From positions 7,411,704-7,475,703 of the forward strand of contig CM071569.1 of the NCBI GenBank assembly GCA_036426205.1: a DNA stretch of 64,000 bases, written 5' to 3'. Source of the DNA: Ascaphus truei (taxonomy: Eukaryota > Chordata > Amphibia > Anura > Ascaphidae). Below, in pieces: positions 42,708-54,764 of the stretch (position 1 is the stretch's first letter; each line of letters begins with the position of its first letter). Below the pieces are notes generated by a model that was not told the origin of the DNA, did no database searches, and saw only the letters and a list, made by a program, of their open reading frames with translations. The position numbers were made by a program, and so were the translations under genes.

Positions 42708-42775
42708 ATTATTAGCATTGTCATTTTTATAGTATGGCGCCAACATATCCCGCCGCGCAGTACAATGTGGGATGG
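42708..42775 (-). repeat. Short L2-like 3' end
   Basis: TTTTTATAGTATGGCGCCAAC followed by CGCCGCGCAGTACAATGTGG is a worn version of the GCGCCAACATATTCCGC LINE 3' end common in vertebrates. Confidence 0.45.
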
Positions 42776-42779
42776 TGGC

Positions 42780-43440
42780 CAAAAATATCAGATGACATAT
42801 ATGTTAAAGGAGACATATATGAACATTAAGAACATGCTAAGGTTACGGCTCTGGACCGGGCTGGATGGGTGCTGGCCGGTGTGGTGAAATGGTGGAATAG
42901 TGTGGTTTCAAAGGGCTCAGTGGAATTGGTGGGACGTGGTGATGGAAGTGGGGTTGTAAACACGCCCTAGAAAATAGAAGAGAAAAACAACAGAAATGAG
43001 AAAAAGCAAAGACCAAAGAAAGTAACAAATCATCTCCCCCCATTCCCCCTCCATCTTCCCCCCTCCCTCCCCAACCCCCCCCCCCCCCCCCACGCCCCCT
43101 CCCTTCAACTTATTTTTCTTTTCTTATATTTCCACAATCGGTTGAAATACAATGCAATGCATCTCCGATATTAGTCATAGTATATCAGGTTATTTATTTT
43201 TTATTAGGAACTATTGGATCTATGCTCTCCTCTATACCCTTGTATCGTTGCGTACTATTGCTAGTACTTTACTTTATTGACAGTATTATTATTTGTATTA
43301 TGATAAAAAAAAAAACAATCAAAATGTTTAAAACAAACAAAAAAAAAACGGTGCCAGTACTAAAATCACTGAGATTTGTGGGGGTCTGGATTAACTTTAA
43401 TGGAAAAAGTGCTGATTTTTGAAGTCTGAGACGCTGTAAA
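42780..43440. other. Non-coding sequence with poly-C tract
   Basis: A C/T-rich stretch on the plus strand with a C run (43076-43092). Nothing else recognised. Confidence 0.45.
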
Positions 43441-43442
43441 AA

Positions 43443-43915
43443 GAATATCAGCGAGATTAACCCCAAATCAGTGCGACACACGCAGGATATCAGCGAGATT
43501 AACCCCAAATCAGTGCGACACACGCAGGATATCAGCGAGATTAACCCCAAATCAGTGCGACACACACAGGATATCAGCGAGATTAACCCCAAATCAGTGC
43601 GACAACACAGGATATCAGCGAGATTACCCCAAATCATGTGCGACACACACAGGATATCACGCGGATTAACCCCAAATCAGTTGACACACACAGGATATCA
43701 GCGAGAATTAACCCCAAATCAGTGCGAACACACAGGATATCAGCGAGATTAACCCCAAATCAGTGCGACACACACAGGATATCAGCGAGATTAACCCCAA
43801 ATCAGTGCGACACACACAGGATATCAGCGAGATTAACCCCAAATCAGTGCGACACACACAGGATATCAGCGAGATTAACCCCAAATCAGTGCGACACACA
43901 CAGAGCACCAGCGAG
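43443..43915. repeat. 42-bp tandem array, about 11 units
   Basis: The unit is CAGCGAGATTAACCCC, then AAATCAGTGCGACACACACA, then GGATAT. The first three and the last four units are nearly identical. The middle units (about 43595-43735) carry several 1-3 base indels. The 93-119 residue frames read from it are array artefacts. Confidence 0.95.
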
Positions 43916-44522
43916 AGTTCACATGTCTGCGGTAAAGTTTAAAGAACTGCTAAGAGGGATTTGCAGTACACGTTTGCGAAAGTCCGTGCACCTTTAAATT
44001 TTGAAGAACCGGCTGCCACGTCCCATGGAGACGGCGGGCTCTGCCAGTTGATAATTTAAAAGTATTAATTATTTAAGAGGATATTAAAATATTAAAATTT
44101 TTAGCAGCTCAGCCGTACAATAGCATAATGCAGACCTGCTCCTTATCCGGCCGCAGTTGTACCACTTAATCTTGGAATTAATTTACAATTCAAACCAGTT
44201 TTCAAAGGAAATAGTTTTACCTTCTGAACTGTTTAAAGCTTTTTCCTTCCAAATAACTCTGAGACACTTGGTTTAACCTCCTCATGGTTATTCGTGGCTT
44301 TGCAGCCGTTTCCAGCAGTGGAGCAGTTAACCCATGCGAGTCTTAATGCTGTGGGTAATTATCGAGAGTATCTTCAATACATTTCTAGCCAAAGCCTTGG
44401 GAGTAACCGTAATGCCAGTCCCGTGCCAGGTCTGCCTTGTTAATTGGGCATGCCTTCCGCCTCGGCTAGCTCCTGATGTATAGAAACACCCCAAAATTGA
44501 CTCCTCCTGCTGTGGTGGATGC
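43916..44522. other. Unrecognised non-coding sequence, possible conserved element
   Basis: No gene is supported. The 44040-44230 part is rich in TTAATTATTTAA-like and GGAATTAATTTAC words and could be regulatory. Confidence 0.35.
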
Positions 44523-44527
44523 TCTGT

Positions 44528-44680
44528 TGCAGGGCTGGCCAACTCCAGTCCTCAAGGGACACCAACAGGTCAGGTGTTCGGATATCCCTACTTCAGCACA
44601 GGCAGCTCAGTCGACTGGATATCCTGAAAACCTGACCTGTTGGCGACCCTTGAGGACTGGACTTGGTTACCCCTAATGTA
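44528..44680. mobile_element. Foldback hAT-like repeat, copy 6
   Basis: The left arm is CAGGGCTGGCCAACTCCAG, then CAACAGGTCAGGTG, then GATATCCCTACTTCAGCAC. The right arm is GATATCCTGAAAACCTGACC, then CTTGAGGACTGGACTTGG. The centre is shortened. Confidence 0.8.
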
Positions 44681-44684
44681 GAAC

Positions 44685-46010
44685 ATTTGCCCATGCAAAT
44701 GAAGGGTTTAACTCTATGGTTTCCTTGTACACACTCAGGTAATTTCAGGCAGCATTAAGTTGCAATGTGTACCCTTCTCTTTCCCTAATGTTGTGCACAT
44801 ACTGCAGCAGGCCATGGGAAAGCAGAGGGAACACCGGGCGAGATTGATACAGAAGCCCTGATAAATTACAAGTCCCAGCTGCCAGATGTCCTTACAGGCA
44901 ACAAAAAGGGGGGAGACGGGAGGCAAGCAAGGCAGGCCCCTCCGGTCCATCATGTCAGCCCCTGTGAAGTGGTATTCAGTGCTCAGGGGGACCCGAGGCA
45001 AGTGTTAGAAATGGAAGCAAGTCTACAGTGTAACTGAGCAGCGCGCCGGCCTGCAGCGGCCTCGGGAAACCCCCCAGGCTACAGAGATCCGTCTTATCTG
45101 CTACATTGCACTGACTCAGGCGGAGAACCTCACATCACCTCGCAGACTATAACAGAGCATGCACAGATTCAGTGAGGCAGCTCCCATCCTTAAAGGGACT
45201 AGAATGCCCGTTCCTGTGGCTTCTTTCCAGCTCTGTACACAAGCTTCCTTCCTCCACGGCTTCTTGGCTTTTTGCAGGTGCAACTTCTTTTTTTATTTTT
45301 AATTTACACTTAAGCTTTCTATAAATAAAAAAAAAACATTTCCGCGAGTGAAACCTCAGTGGAAGCACAGATCTCTGCTTATTTTGACATGGACTAGCTT
45401 TAGCTTTCGTAGACCTGTAATAGTTGGCTGATTTAGTTGTCTTGCTGTGATAGTGACTTATGAGAAATAGAGTGTAAGCTCTGTGCCGCAGGGATTCTCC
45501 TCTCCTGTTGTTTAGTATTGTGTGATATTGTAACGCTCTGCTATCATCACCGGGAAAAAATACAATTATAACGGTGCCTTTCAACTCCGAAGCATTTTTT
45601 CAATGACTGGTTACGGACTTTATTACTAGTGTGTCAATGTGATTTTAGATGTATTTACATTTTTTTTTTTTAAATAAAGGTCCTATGGTTTGTTATATAT
45701 CTGCTTTTGTATCCGTCTATAATTCTGGGTTTCATTTTCGTTTCATTGAGCCTTTATGCAGACGCCTCTGGGATGTATTCTTGGCAGCACCAATTTGGCA
45801 GCCTCCAAGTAAGAGCGACAGCAGCAGAATATACCTTTGATGCTCCTAAATTGCTCCCAACAGGTTAGGCTTAGTCTGCCCTTATTAGTATCTTGAGTTC
45901 AGCGTACTGTACCTGATGCTGGTTTTTAGGGTCATGAGAGAGACATTATACTGTAATGTAGTAGTGGTGCAGAATGTGTTACATCACATTATAATATCTG
46001 TGTTTAGTTC
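44685..46010. other. Mostly unrecognised non-coding sequence
   Basis: No protein similarity. The 145-residue minus-strand frame (45147-45584) has no recognisable motif. Confidence 0.4.
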
Positions 46011-46016
46011 CACGAC

Positions 46017-46145
46017 GCCTCCTCCTCCCTCCTCCTCCCTCCTTCTCCCTTCTCCTCCCTCCTCCTCCCTCCTTCTCCCCCTCCCTCATCCTTCTCCTCC
46101 TTTTCTTCCTTTTCCTCCTTCTCCTTCTTTTCCTCCTTCTCCTAC
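46017..46145. repeat. Pyrimidine tract, CTCCTC/CTTC repeats
   Basis: About 130 bases of almost pure C/T on the plus strand, built of CTCCTCC and CTTCTCC words. Confidence 0.9.
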
Positions 46146-46149
46146 TCTT

Positions 46150-46635
46150 AGTGAGCGACAGGCGGGGTGCTCTGCTTTGTATCCCCCACATGGATTTCTT
46201 TATATTAAACCTCCATTTTTAGTGCACATTATTTTCTTTCACCGTGCACTTGTTATTGGTTTATTTTGATATTTGTTTTCCTGGCTTCTTTTTGTCCTAT
46301 TTGGTTCTGAAAAATCAAGTAGGATGTCAGTTTATCTGATTGGCTGGCTTCACCGGCGAAGGTAAACCAGAACAAAATAGGCCTATTAGTACCGGTACAA
46401 AGTACTCTAGTAATATACATTTGTGATTACTTTTAATTTGTTGGTGAACGTCTCTTCTCTTAATTGTACATTTTGTTGTGAATTAACAGTGTGCACATTG
46501 GCAGCACACACGTGTATTCCTCTTGTATAGTCGGTCGGCATACAGTAGCGGTCTGTTCTTTTCATGCATAGGACCGTGACATTTTGACACTACAATACAC
46601 TCAATGAAAATGCCAGTCTTGGCAGTTGTTATGTT
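46150..46635. other. Non-coding sequence, nothing recognised
   Basis: No gene or repeat supported. Confidence 0.4.
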
Positions 46636-46639
46636 TTTT

Positions 46640-46936
46640 TACTTTACTTCCCCCAATGTCCCCGTAGCATCTGGAGACCCCCCCCCCCCCCCCCAGTTCA
46701 TGAGATATTTGTAGTCTTTTTTTGTGTGCTGGTTTTGACATAAACCCCCCTACGACAAATATGGCCACTGGTCTCACCAATAGAAAGCCCCTGTATCATG
46801 TGGCTTTTGTGTTGGCTATCAGAGAGGGCCCTGATCCCGCGGCCATTTCTAGTGTATAGCTTGCGTGGTACAATGCTGTCTTGTTGCTCGAGAACCGGGA
46901 AATCGTTGGACATCAGGGTGGAACTGCGGCTTTAAA
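46640..46936. mobile_element. MITE family B-like copy
   Basis: GGAGACCCCC followed by a C run, CATGAGATATTTG, a CCAATAGAAAGC-like block and a right end GCGGCTTTAAAGC parallel the layout of the element at 9509-9822. Ends are approximate. Confidence 0.4.
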
Positions 46937-46944
46937 GCAAAATT

Positions 46945-48880
46945 TGTCTTAATCGTTAATCCCCTATAGATTTTACAGCACTCGCCAACTTGATTCAACA
47001 CCAAATTATGTGTACATCACATATATGGATGACTGTATCATTTAGGGCCACAAGAAATAGTAGACCAAAAGAGGTCCATGGCTAACAGAGTAAATACCGT
47101 TGGTCAACCTGGTTCAAATGAGCCTTTTCTCTGAAGGAGGGGTCTACAACTTGTTGAACCATGTTTGTCTTGTCACAAAGAGACCACCTAGTTCAACAGA
47201 TGTGGACTAATGATTTCCTGGCAACTTGGAATAATAAAAATGGGTTCTAGTAACATGACACTAGTGAGATAGCGAGTGAGGGAGTTCTGCCACTGTTTGG
47301 ATGTCAAGTCCTGCACTTATTTGGCACTATGAAAATATCTGTTAAACCAGGGACAGGAGGTGCTAGTATTGGCACTTGCCTGCTCTATGGGACCCGCTAG
47401 TCCAGTATGCGCTCAATAAGACAAATACTTTGGGAACAATTGATCCATTCAAATTACAGCCACAACATATATTAGAGGTGCAGTAAAGTGAAAGCACTTA
47501 TCCATGCAACATTAGTTCTCACATTTTAGCAGCTGTTCATAATTCACGAGCTGTTCAATAGCCTTGTACATGTGAGTGAAAAAGCCTTCCAAATAGCCAA
47601 GCAAATAATTCGCAGCACTTTCCATGCCAAAAGGGACTTGTAAAGCATTGCTTATACGGGGTAAAATATTCAGCAATTCTTAACGTTCCCCCCTCCCCAC
47701 CCCCCAAACTACTGGAAGAGATTTTGTAATGAAGCATGTGATCACTGCGGAAAGTTAATGTAGAGGCAAGTCACAGAAAGGAACCGAATAAAAGTTACAA
47801 CGCTCTCCGAAACTTCAGCACGACGCCTCTGCCCTTTTCTACCGGATGAGTTGGCTGTGTGTGTTGCTGGCCGATCAGGCAGCTAAAGGGTTAAATAAAC
47901 ATGGATGCTTGCTACCAGGGCAAGAAAGATGTGATTATGCTGCACAAATATATAAATAGAGCATAAAAATAAACAATTGAGGGATTGTGAGAGCGGGATA
48001 CAAACTTACCAGAAGCACGTAGCTAAATTGATGGAATGGTTCAGATTGGCACCAAAAGAAAACCCAGTTTGTTGGAGGAAATAGTGAAGAGACATGCAGT
48101 AAAGATGCAGTTCCACCAAGTGTGCCTTTTTTATTATTATTATTTTTTACAAATCTTATTATTTTATTTTTTCAGAGTCACATTATTTTGTGCAATCGTC
48201 TAGTTTTGTTCGCACAGACGGGACATCTTTGTGAAATCACTCAGCATTTTTCTATTTTGTAAATGTATTACTGTAACAAGATAAATCTAAACACAAATGA
48301 CTGGTAAGGATGACTGTAGGATTTTTTTCAAACATATTTTGATACAGAGATATCCTTAGTGCCTGACTTTAAAAAAAAAAGACGGTACCTTCGAATAATC
48401 ACGGATTTCATTTAAAAGGCATTGCACTGGACTTCTTACATTTTGAATAGCCCTATCTATCCCAAAACTGGAATAGCCCTCACATTACAGCCCCCAGAAA
48501 TAGTTGTATCCATTCAGTATATTCAAGTTCTGGTTTTCAGGTTCTCCAAGTATCTGAACCCCCAAAGTTAGGGCTGTTTTGGGGTAACGAAGACCAGCCG
48601 GAGTCTCTGGGTGTCCTCTTTTATCAAAATATATGGCATATCCTACACAGATGGAATGCAACCATTAAGAATAGGCTTTACCAGGATGGTTTTGAAGAAC
48701 TGGTTTATAACTCCGATCAGACCCCTGCAGCTTTGAAATCGCACGGCGTTCCTCCCTTGTCCGATTGGTGGAACTTCCTCCGGAGTTTGGGCTGAAACAC
48801 TTTTCACATGAGGAAATCTGTGTACACGTTAGTTGGGAAACTGCTTGAATGAATAAGGGTGGGGGAGTATATTGGAAGAA
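46945..48880. other. Mostly unrecognised non-coding sequence
   Basis: No gene is supported. The region has AT-rich parts and short simple repeats (TATTATTATT near 48132). Confidence 0.45.
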
Positions 48881-48884
48881 GGAG

Positions 48885-49042
48885 TGACTCAGTGAGTAAC
48901 GACACTGACTGGCACTGAGATTGTTGTAGGGAACCTGGTTCAATTCCCGGTGTCGGCTCCTTGTGACCTTGGGCAAGTCACTTTATCTCCCTGTGCCTCA
49001 GGCACCAACAACATAGATTGTAAGCTCCACCGGGCAGCATGA
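48885..49042 (+). repeat. tRNA-derived SINE with MIR-type core, copy 2
   Basis: A fuller head than copy 1: GTGACTCAGTGAGTAACG (A-box-like), GGTTCAATTCC (48937-48947, B-box), the core CTTGTGACCTTGGGCAAGTC, GTGCCTCAGGCACC and GATTGTAAGCTCC. The 3' part is truncated. Confidence 0.85.
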
Positions 49043-49044
49043 AT

Positions 49045-49735
49045 TTGGATAAATTCCAATACCCTTCTCAGTACTAAACATCATTAGAAAAGGGTATTTT
49101 TACTTAGAGCACCATATTTTGGGGTCTGTCAGGATTTGTATGGCTTTTCTGTCCAGTGTCTTTAAGATCTTATTGTTAATTTAACAAATAAAATATTACA
49201 CACATCTAAATACTAAACATTGTTGAGCCTCAGCTAGGCTTGGGCATTAATGAATAATAATTATTCTCCCAAAATGTATTGTGCTATCAATATTTATTGT
49301 GACATATCTGCCCAATGGGACAAAAAGAAAGAAACTTTTTTTTTATCAATGTAAAAAAATAAATAAAACAGCATTTGGAAGGTGTTTCGTTTTAGTAAAC
49401 AAAAAAGCCCCAATGCACGTCCAATGTGACACATTATTTAATTCATTAATACATTTTCTTCTCATAAGTATGGAACATTTAGCACAATCATTTGGCCAAA
49501 ACATGTTATATCTGCCACCACGTCAAGGTAGAAACTTTCAGCCGGTTCCTACACTACCGATTTTATACTGAATTTCCTACATAACATGGATAAAGACAAA
49601 ACAATGATCTAGTCAATATAATGGTGTCCGTGACAAGTTAGAGGTGCCAAAGGGGTTCAAATGTATAAGCACTACGGGGCACATGCATACGGGTTATTAC
49701 ATTCGTTCCATGGGAGTTAACGCCGGTACGGGTGC
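49045..49735. other. Non-coding sequence, nothing recognised
   Basis: The 96-residue frame at 49281-49571 has no recognisable domain and I do not call it. Confidence 0.4.
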
Positions 49736-49737
49736 AA

Positions 49738-49935
49738 TGACCTTTATTTATTTATTTATAAAAATGTTTTACCGGGAAGTAATACATTGAGAGTTACCTC
49801 TCATTTTCAAGTATGTTCTGGGCACAGAGTTATAATAATACATGGTTATCTTAAAAGAACAGGGTAATACAGTCAATTCACAGACATTTCATGGACAGAT
49901 AGAGTTCGAAAATTCAGTACAGGGGATAAAAGGGC
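49738..49935. repeat. Interspersed repeat fragment, unclassified
   Basis: TTTATTTATTTATAAAAATG followed by ACCGGGAAGTAATACATTG and GTATGTTCTGGGCACAGAG looks like the 3' end of an amphibian LINE read in reverse. I recognise the wording as repetitive but cannot name the family. Confidence 0.35.
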
Positions 49936-50361
49936 TTGTGAGTTTCAAATTGAAATAGGGAAGCTTTAACATCACCAAACAACAGCGAGCTGCAGCAAAC
50001 GGCTCACACCCTTCGTCTGTGCCAAAGGCTGTCCACCTTTGGGTGATGCAGATGTACCCTGAAGGGGTTCAGGTTGAATGCAGCTGCAAATACAACGTTC
50101 TTTATCCTCTTGGCTCATTAACATTCCATTGGGTGGGGTTGACACGTTCCACAAAATACAAGCAAATGTTAACCCTTAGCATGCTTGTTCTGTGCAGAGG
50201 GGAGCAGCTCTTGGGGAGCCTCATCAGACGTCCGCCTTGGAGTGATGCAGATGTACCTTTACTGGGACTTGATGCCTGTGCCCCTTAGTGCTATATGTCA
50301 GTTACAGTACAGTGCAATTAAAACAGGTTAAAAAAAAGGAAAAAAAGCACTAAAATAGTGT
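49936..50361. other. Non-coding sequence with short inverted words
   Basis: GATGCAGATGTACC occurs twice (near 50045 and 50243). No gene supported. Confidence 0.4.
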
Positions 50362-50364
50362 GTG

Positions 50365-50398
<34 letters not shown>

Positions 50399-50680
50399 GG
50401 GTGTGTGTGTGGGGGGGGGGGTGGGGGTGGGTGGGGGTGAGGGGGGGTTGTTGTGGGAGCTGGTGTTGTTTTGTTTGGGTTTGTTTTTTTTGGTTTGTGG
50501 TGATGGTTTTTTGTTTTTTTTTTGTGTGGTGTGAGTGTTGTTGGAGTTTTTATTTTTATTATTCTTTTTGCGTCTTTCTTTTCGTTGTTTTTTTTTTGTA
50601 TTTGTCTGTTAATTATTGTCTTTGTTTTTCTTTTTTTTTTTTTTTTTTTTTTTTTTTTGATTTGTTAGGGTGTTGGTTGG
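50362..50680. repeat. G/T-only low-complexity tract
   Basis: Over about 310 bases the plus strand is almost entirely G and T, starting with long G runs (50369-50397, 50412-50421) and ending with a T run (50630-50658). C and A are nearly absent. The 183-residue frame across it, rich in Gly, Trp, Cys and Phe, is a composition artefact. Confidence 0.9.
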
Positions 50681-51835
50681 GTCCTCCCTTGTCCCCACTC
50701 TTCATCCTTCCCCCCGCTTCTTTCTACATCAAGGTTATCTACAGTACACCTTTCTCCTGGGGTAAAACATTTACTGTATCAATCACTACTTCTAATACGT
50801 GTGACATGGTTACAGGCTTAACATGTTTTGGCAAAAAGATTGACCAATACATATGGGAAGGAAAAAGAGTGACCCATACATATGGGAAAAAAATATGTGA
50901 GTTAACGAAATAATTTGTTCCATTGGATGTGCGTTGGGGTTTCTTAGTTTACCGTTGCATTTTTCAGGTCACTTTCCTTGTAACTCTCCAACTGGTACTG
51001 TTGTGGACCCTCAGATTCAGGCTGATTATTGATAACTGGAGTCCAGGTTCTTTGAAAGAAAGAGTAAGTTTATTGATACTTACAATACAAACAGGTGCAG
51101 GGAGAATCAATTTGACATAAAAGAAGACTTCAGGCTGATTCTGAAGAAAGGCACTCTCTCTTTCTTCAGCGTTTATACAGTTTGCTATACATCACATGTT
51201 ACGTTACCAAGCATATTACAAAAATTGACTTATCATTCCATAGCAATTCTATATTAAAAGGCTGACTTGTCTCTTCACAGAATTTATATATCTGTTTTTA
51301 TCTTGTAAAAACAGACCACAACAGAATACAGTATATCACATGCTCTAGAAGATTGACCAACCCTACTGTTGATTGTAAACTGCCTGGTGACAGTTTTTTT
51401 TTTAACTCAGCCGGACATACATATAGACACATTTAACCCATTCACCACATGTAGTTATTACATTACAAGCAACTCTGGCCCCCTCTATCAGCAATAGTCC
51501 AGAATTCCATATCAGTACCATTAAGTATATCAAGATAAAATACTAAGGGCTTGGGTTTTTGAACTTGTTAAGATTGTGTATTTCTAAATATATTTAGTTT
51601 TAACAATCATTGCAAGTTATAGGTGTTTGTAAATAAATTATAGTTGTAAATATATAAACCATCCTTACTTCCACTGGACATCAGAGACAGGGGAAGTGAT
51701 GGGATTAGGTGCAAAGCGCCAGGCCTCGGGCCTAGGCGGGTGCTGCTGTCATTGGAAGTGGAGAGTAAAAGATGGGTGCTAACTTCCCTTTTTACGGGGT
51801 AGATTCTCAGATCGCCGTTAAATCTGAACAAGAAA
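50681..51835. other. Mostly unrecognised; weak reverse LTR-like stretch
   Basis: Around 50970-51200 the minus strand has CAATAAACTTACTC after a pyrimidine-rich segment, as in an LTR R/U5 region. No boundaries or target duplication could be set. Nothing else is recognised. Confidence 0.35.
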
Positions 51836-51839
51836 AAAA

Positions 51840-52060
51840 GCAGGAGATTTGTGGGACTGCGAACCCTTCGAAAATAGCGGAAACTAGTTGAAAAATATTT
51901 TTTTATTATTAATTACCTAATAAAAATCACTGAACAAAAACTACAAACAGGACAAAAAATCTCCTCCCACGCGTTTCGCACTAGAAAGGCGTTTTCTCAA
52001 GGAGTACTTAAATCTGGCTTACTAATGTCTTGTTACCTAAATCCCTGGGTTTAACGGTAT
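51840..52060 (-). repeat. Penelope-like fragment with hammerhead relic
   Basis: An A-rich edge (ACAAAAACTACAAACAGGAC) lies next to the hammerhead-like motif at 51964-52003. No coding sequence. Confidence 0.35.
51964..52003 (-). ncRNA. Hammerhead-like motif, degenerate (copy e)
   Basis: On the minus strand CTCC pairs with GGAG as helix I, and GAAACGCGTG keeps the 3' core with the ACGCGT palindrome. The CUGANGA box has become TTGAGAAA and the cleavage base H17 is G, so it should be inactive. Confidence 0.35.
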
Positions 52061-52540
52061 CCTCAGAGCTACATGCAAAAACAATGGCTGTGAGTTACTG
52101 TATCTCATTAGCATACACTTAGCGTCATGTCAAGTGAGCAATGCCTTGCATTAGCTTTAAATAACATGACGTTAAGCCAGTCTTACCCAAAGATGGCGTT
52201 ACTTCTATCAGGTTCCTGAATAGTTGTTTAATTCAAGTTTAAAAAAAAAAAAGAAGAAGACAGGAGGGGACAATAACCCAGTAAATAACAATACAATAGT
52301 TACATCATACCTAACTGTGGTCTTACTCTCATCCAGACCTAGTAACAGACCTGTATCAGGGTCTGGATGTGAGTAACGCCACTTGTTGCTCTGATGCTAC
52401 GTTCTGTCCCTGCGTTAGCTGTAACGGAGCTCTGAGGATATGTGATGTTAGAGCGAGCGCCTCCTTTGCGTATCATTAGCCGAACGTCCGTTATAATAAC
52501 ACATGGACTCGTTACGGCTGAAAACAGCTAGGTCCCCAGT
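52061..52540. other. Non-coding sequence, nothing recognised
   Basis: Contains repeated words such as ACGTTA/TAACG and CATGACGTTAAG. No gene supported. Confidence 0.4.
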
Positions 52541-52544
52541 GGCC

Positions 52545-52870
52545 GCTGCTGCGCACGCTACGGCGTGCATGCCACACACCGGAACAGTCCTCTATAGGGC
52601 AGGCCCCAGTCGGCGTGTGTGCGTGCCAAAAGACAACAATTTTGTCTTTTGGCGCAGCGACAGAGCATTGACCACATTACGACGGCGGTTCAGCCAATGA
52701 GGGCGAACCAGCCACGTGATGTCAAGACCACGCCCCTGCCAGACCCCCCCTCCTGTCGGATCTCTTGCTCTCCACTGCAAGCACAACCGCAGACCACAGC
52801 TCGCGGCTGAAACGGGTGCATGCTCCACCAGACGCCCCGGTGCGCGTGCAGCCGTGACCACTAGGGCGGT
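52545..52870 (+). repeat. GC-rich repeat family C, copy 2
   Basis: It shares GCTACGGCGTGC, CAGCCAATGAGGGCGAACC and CGTGATGTCAAGACCACGCC with the reverse copy at 40735-40920. A hairpin CCAAAAGAC...GTCTTTTGG lies near 52627-52653. Open frames on both strands reflect GC content only. Confidence 0.6.
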
Positions 52871-52874
52871 AGCG

Positions 52875-53925
52875 TAATGCATCGTTACTGAGCTTTGAAG
52901 ATCCCCGTTAGCATTAGTTAACATATCGTTAAGTATTTAGCGGACTTCTGAGGAACTACCCTGCATTGGCTGATATGCCTTCAACGAGGCTTAAACTGCA
53001 TGTCACAAACTGTCCCCCAACATCAATGACTGCCATGGTTGACTGACAGTAGTATCGCTATAATAAAAAAAGGAATGAAATATTATACTGTATGTCATTA
53101 TATTGCCGCAACTCTGACCCGAGTGTTTTAGTACGTTACTATGTCTAGTCGCCAGATTGTCTACCCCTTTTTTAAAAAGACTTTGAAGCAGCGCACAAAC
53201 GTAATAAAAAAAATATGCATTTTATTTATACCATGGATAAAAAGCGGCACAAATCCTCCCAAACTGTTTCACACTGGTTGGTGCATTTCTGTATCTCAAT
53301 TGGTTATGAATGATGACGAGTGTAAGACCCACTTGATATACTGATTTGTTCACTTCACACACAAGCAGGGGACACTATTTCAGCATATTCTATGGAAGAC
53401 CTTTTGAGCATGTTTTTCCTTGTTCGTTCTTGAACACCCATTTGCAAACTTTGCTTTCTAGCACTTTTTAACGGCTGTGAAGTATTTGATCCCAACTCTC
53501 TTTAAATGAGAGAATGGATCTCTTTGCTCATGCTAAATGTAATGATGGCTTGCCTGTCCTCCAATGAGATCGAAGGAGAAGAAAACTTTTGCAATACATT
53601 GTATAGATCTGGCCAAACCACATTAACATTATACATAACATTAACATTATGCCATTGCATCATTTCAAGACAATTCAGTGCTATCGACGGGGAAAAAAAT
53701 CCTCCTATATTTTTGTTTATCCAGAAAATATTTTTTTCGTACAAGCTGTCCTCAACATGTTAAAGGAAAAACAATTGGTTACCTGTAGCTTTATCTATAT
53801 CTGTGTGTATAATATGTTATCTATCTTAATTTTCTTAATGGTATGCATATATAATTGTATCGATCATTCTAACATGAAAATATATATTCTCACATGGTAA
53901 GATATCTGGTTCAATGAAATGAGAG
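52875..53925. other. AT-rich non-coding sequence, nothing recognised
   Basis: Short frames have no domain. CATTAACATTATACATAACATTAAC near 53620 is a local duplication. Confidence 0.4.
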
Positions 53926-53939
53926 AGAGAGACGTAGAG

Positions 53940-54764
53940 GTATCTGTACTGTGTTAGCCTAGCTTAATAATAAAAAACTAATAGACGATACCGTTCTGTG
54001 GCTAACGAAATGCTTTTATTTGTGCGAGCTTTCGAGATACACTGATCTCTTCTTCCTTTCGGCGTTACAATGGATAAAGCAAGAAAGGTTTTTACTTAAA
54101 AACATTGCATCACGGAATATATATGTGACTGAAGCCTATCCCTCCCCCCTGTGCAGTATGCGATTTTTGACTTAAGGTGTTAAATGGTCCTTGAATGTAA
54201 TCAATGTAAGAATGTGTGTGTGTGAGTATGTTTGTAAATATAAATGTATAAAGCACCCATAGTGTATAGAGCGCTTTACAAAAGGTGTGCGTGGAGTGGG
54301 TGTGTATACCAATGGTGTGGGTAGGTGTAGAAATGTAAGAGGGTGTTGCATTACTATTAATGTGTGTAGATACTATGTGGTCCCTATTGGTATATAGGGA
54401 TAGAATTACATTGTACATTTGTATGTGTAAAATGCAGTTGTGTGTGCCCCTGCCCTGTCTCACCTATGTAGTAGCAGCCCCCTGGGCATTTCATGCACAT
54501 GATGAGGTACACGGCATTGCTGGAGGAACAGGTGAACCTTCCTCTGATTTTGTAATCCAGATTCCTGTGTGGTATTTGTATGGTGCCCGCTGTGTGGAGC
54601 ATTGCGCAGGTTTTGCATCTTGCGTCCTGGCATGGTCTTGTCCCGCATTCAGTTGTACTGTTGAATACTTTACTCCTCACCATCATTTTCTTGCGATTAC
54701 GAGGTTGTCTGTATGATAATAAGTGTGTTTCAGGGAAGACCTGTTGCAGTCTTGTATCTTCGTT

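Noticed and set aside
43443..43915. CRISPR-like array of regular repeats
   Set aside because: Units are directly adjacent without unique spacers, and the context is a vertebrate genome.
43471..43997. Repeating RHTQDISEINPKSV-type frames
   Set aside because: They are the 42-bp tandem array read in frame; unit length divisible by 3 keeps them open. A tandem-repeat protein would need conserved flanking coding sequence, which is absent.
45147..45584. A 145-residue minus-strand frame as a host gene
   Set aside because: It has no recognisable domain, no supported splice structure, and is within the length expected by chance in this composition.
50362..50913. A 183-residue frame with Gly-, Trp- and Phe-rich stretches resembling a membrane protein
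   Set aside because: It is encoded by the G/T-only low-complexity tract.
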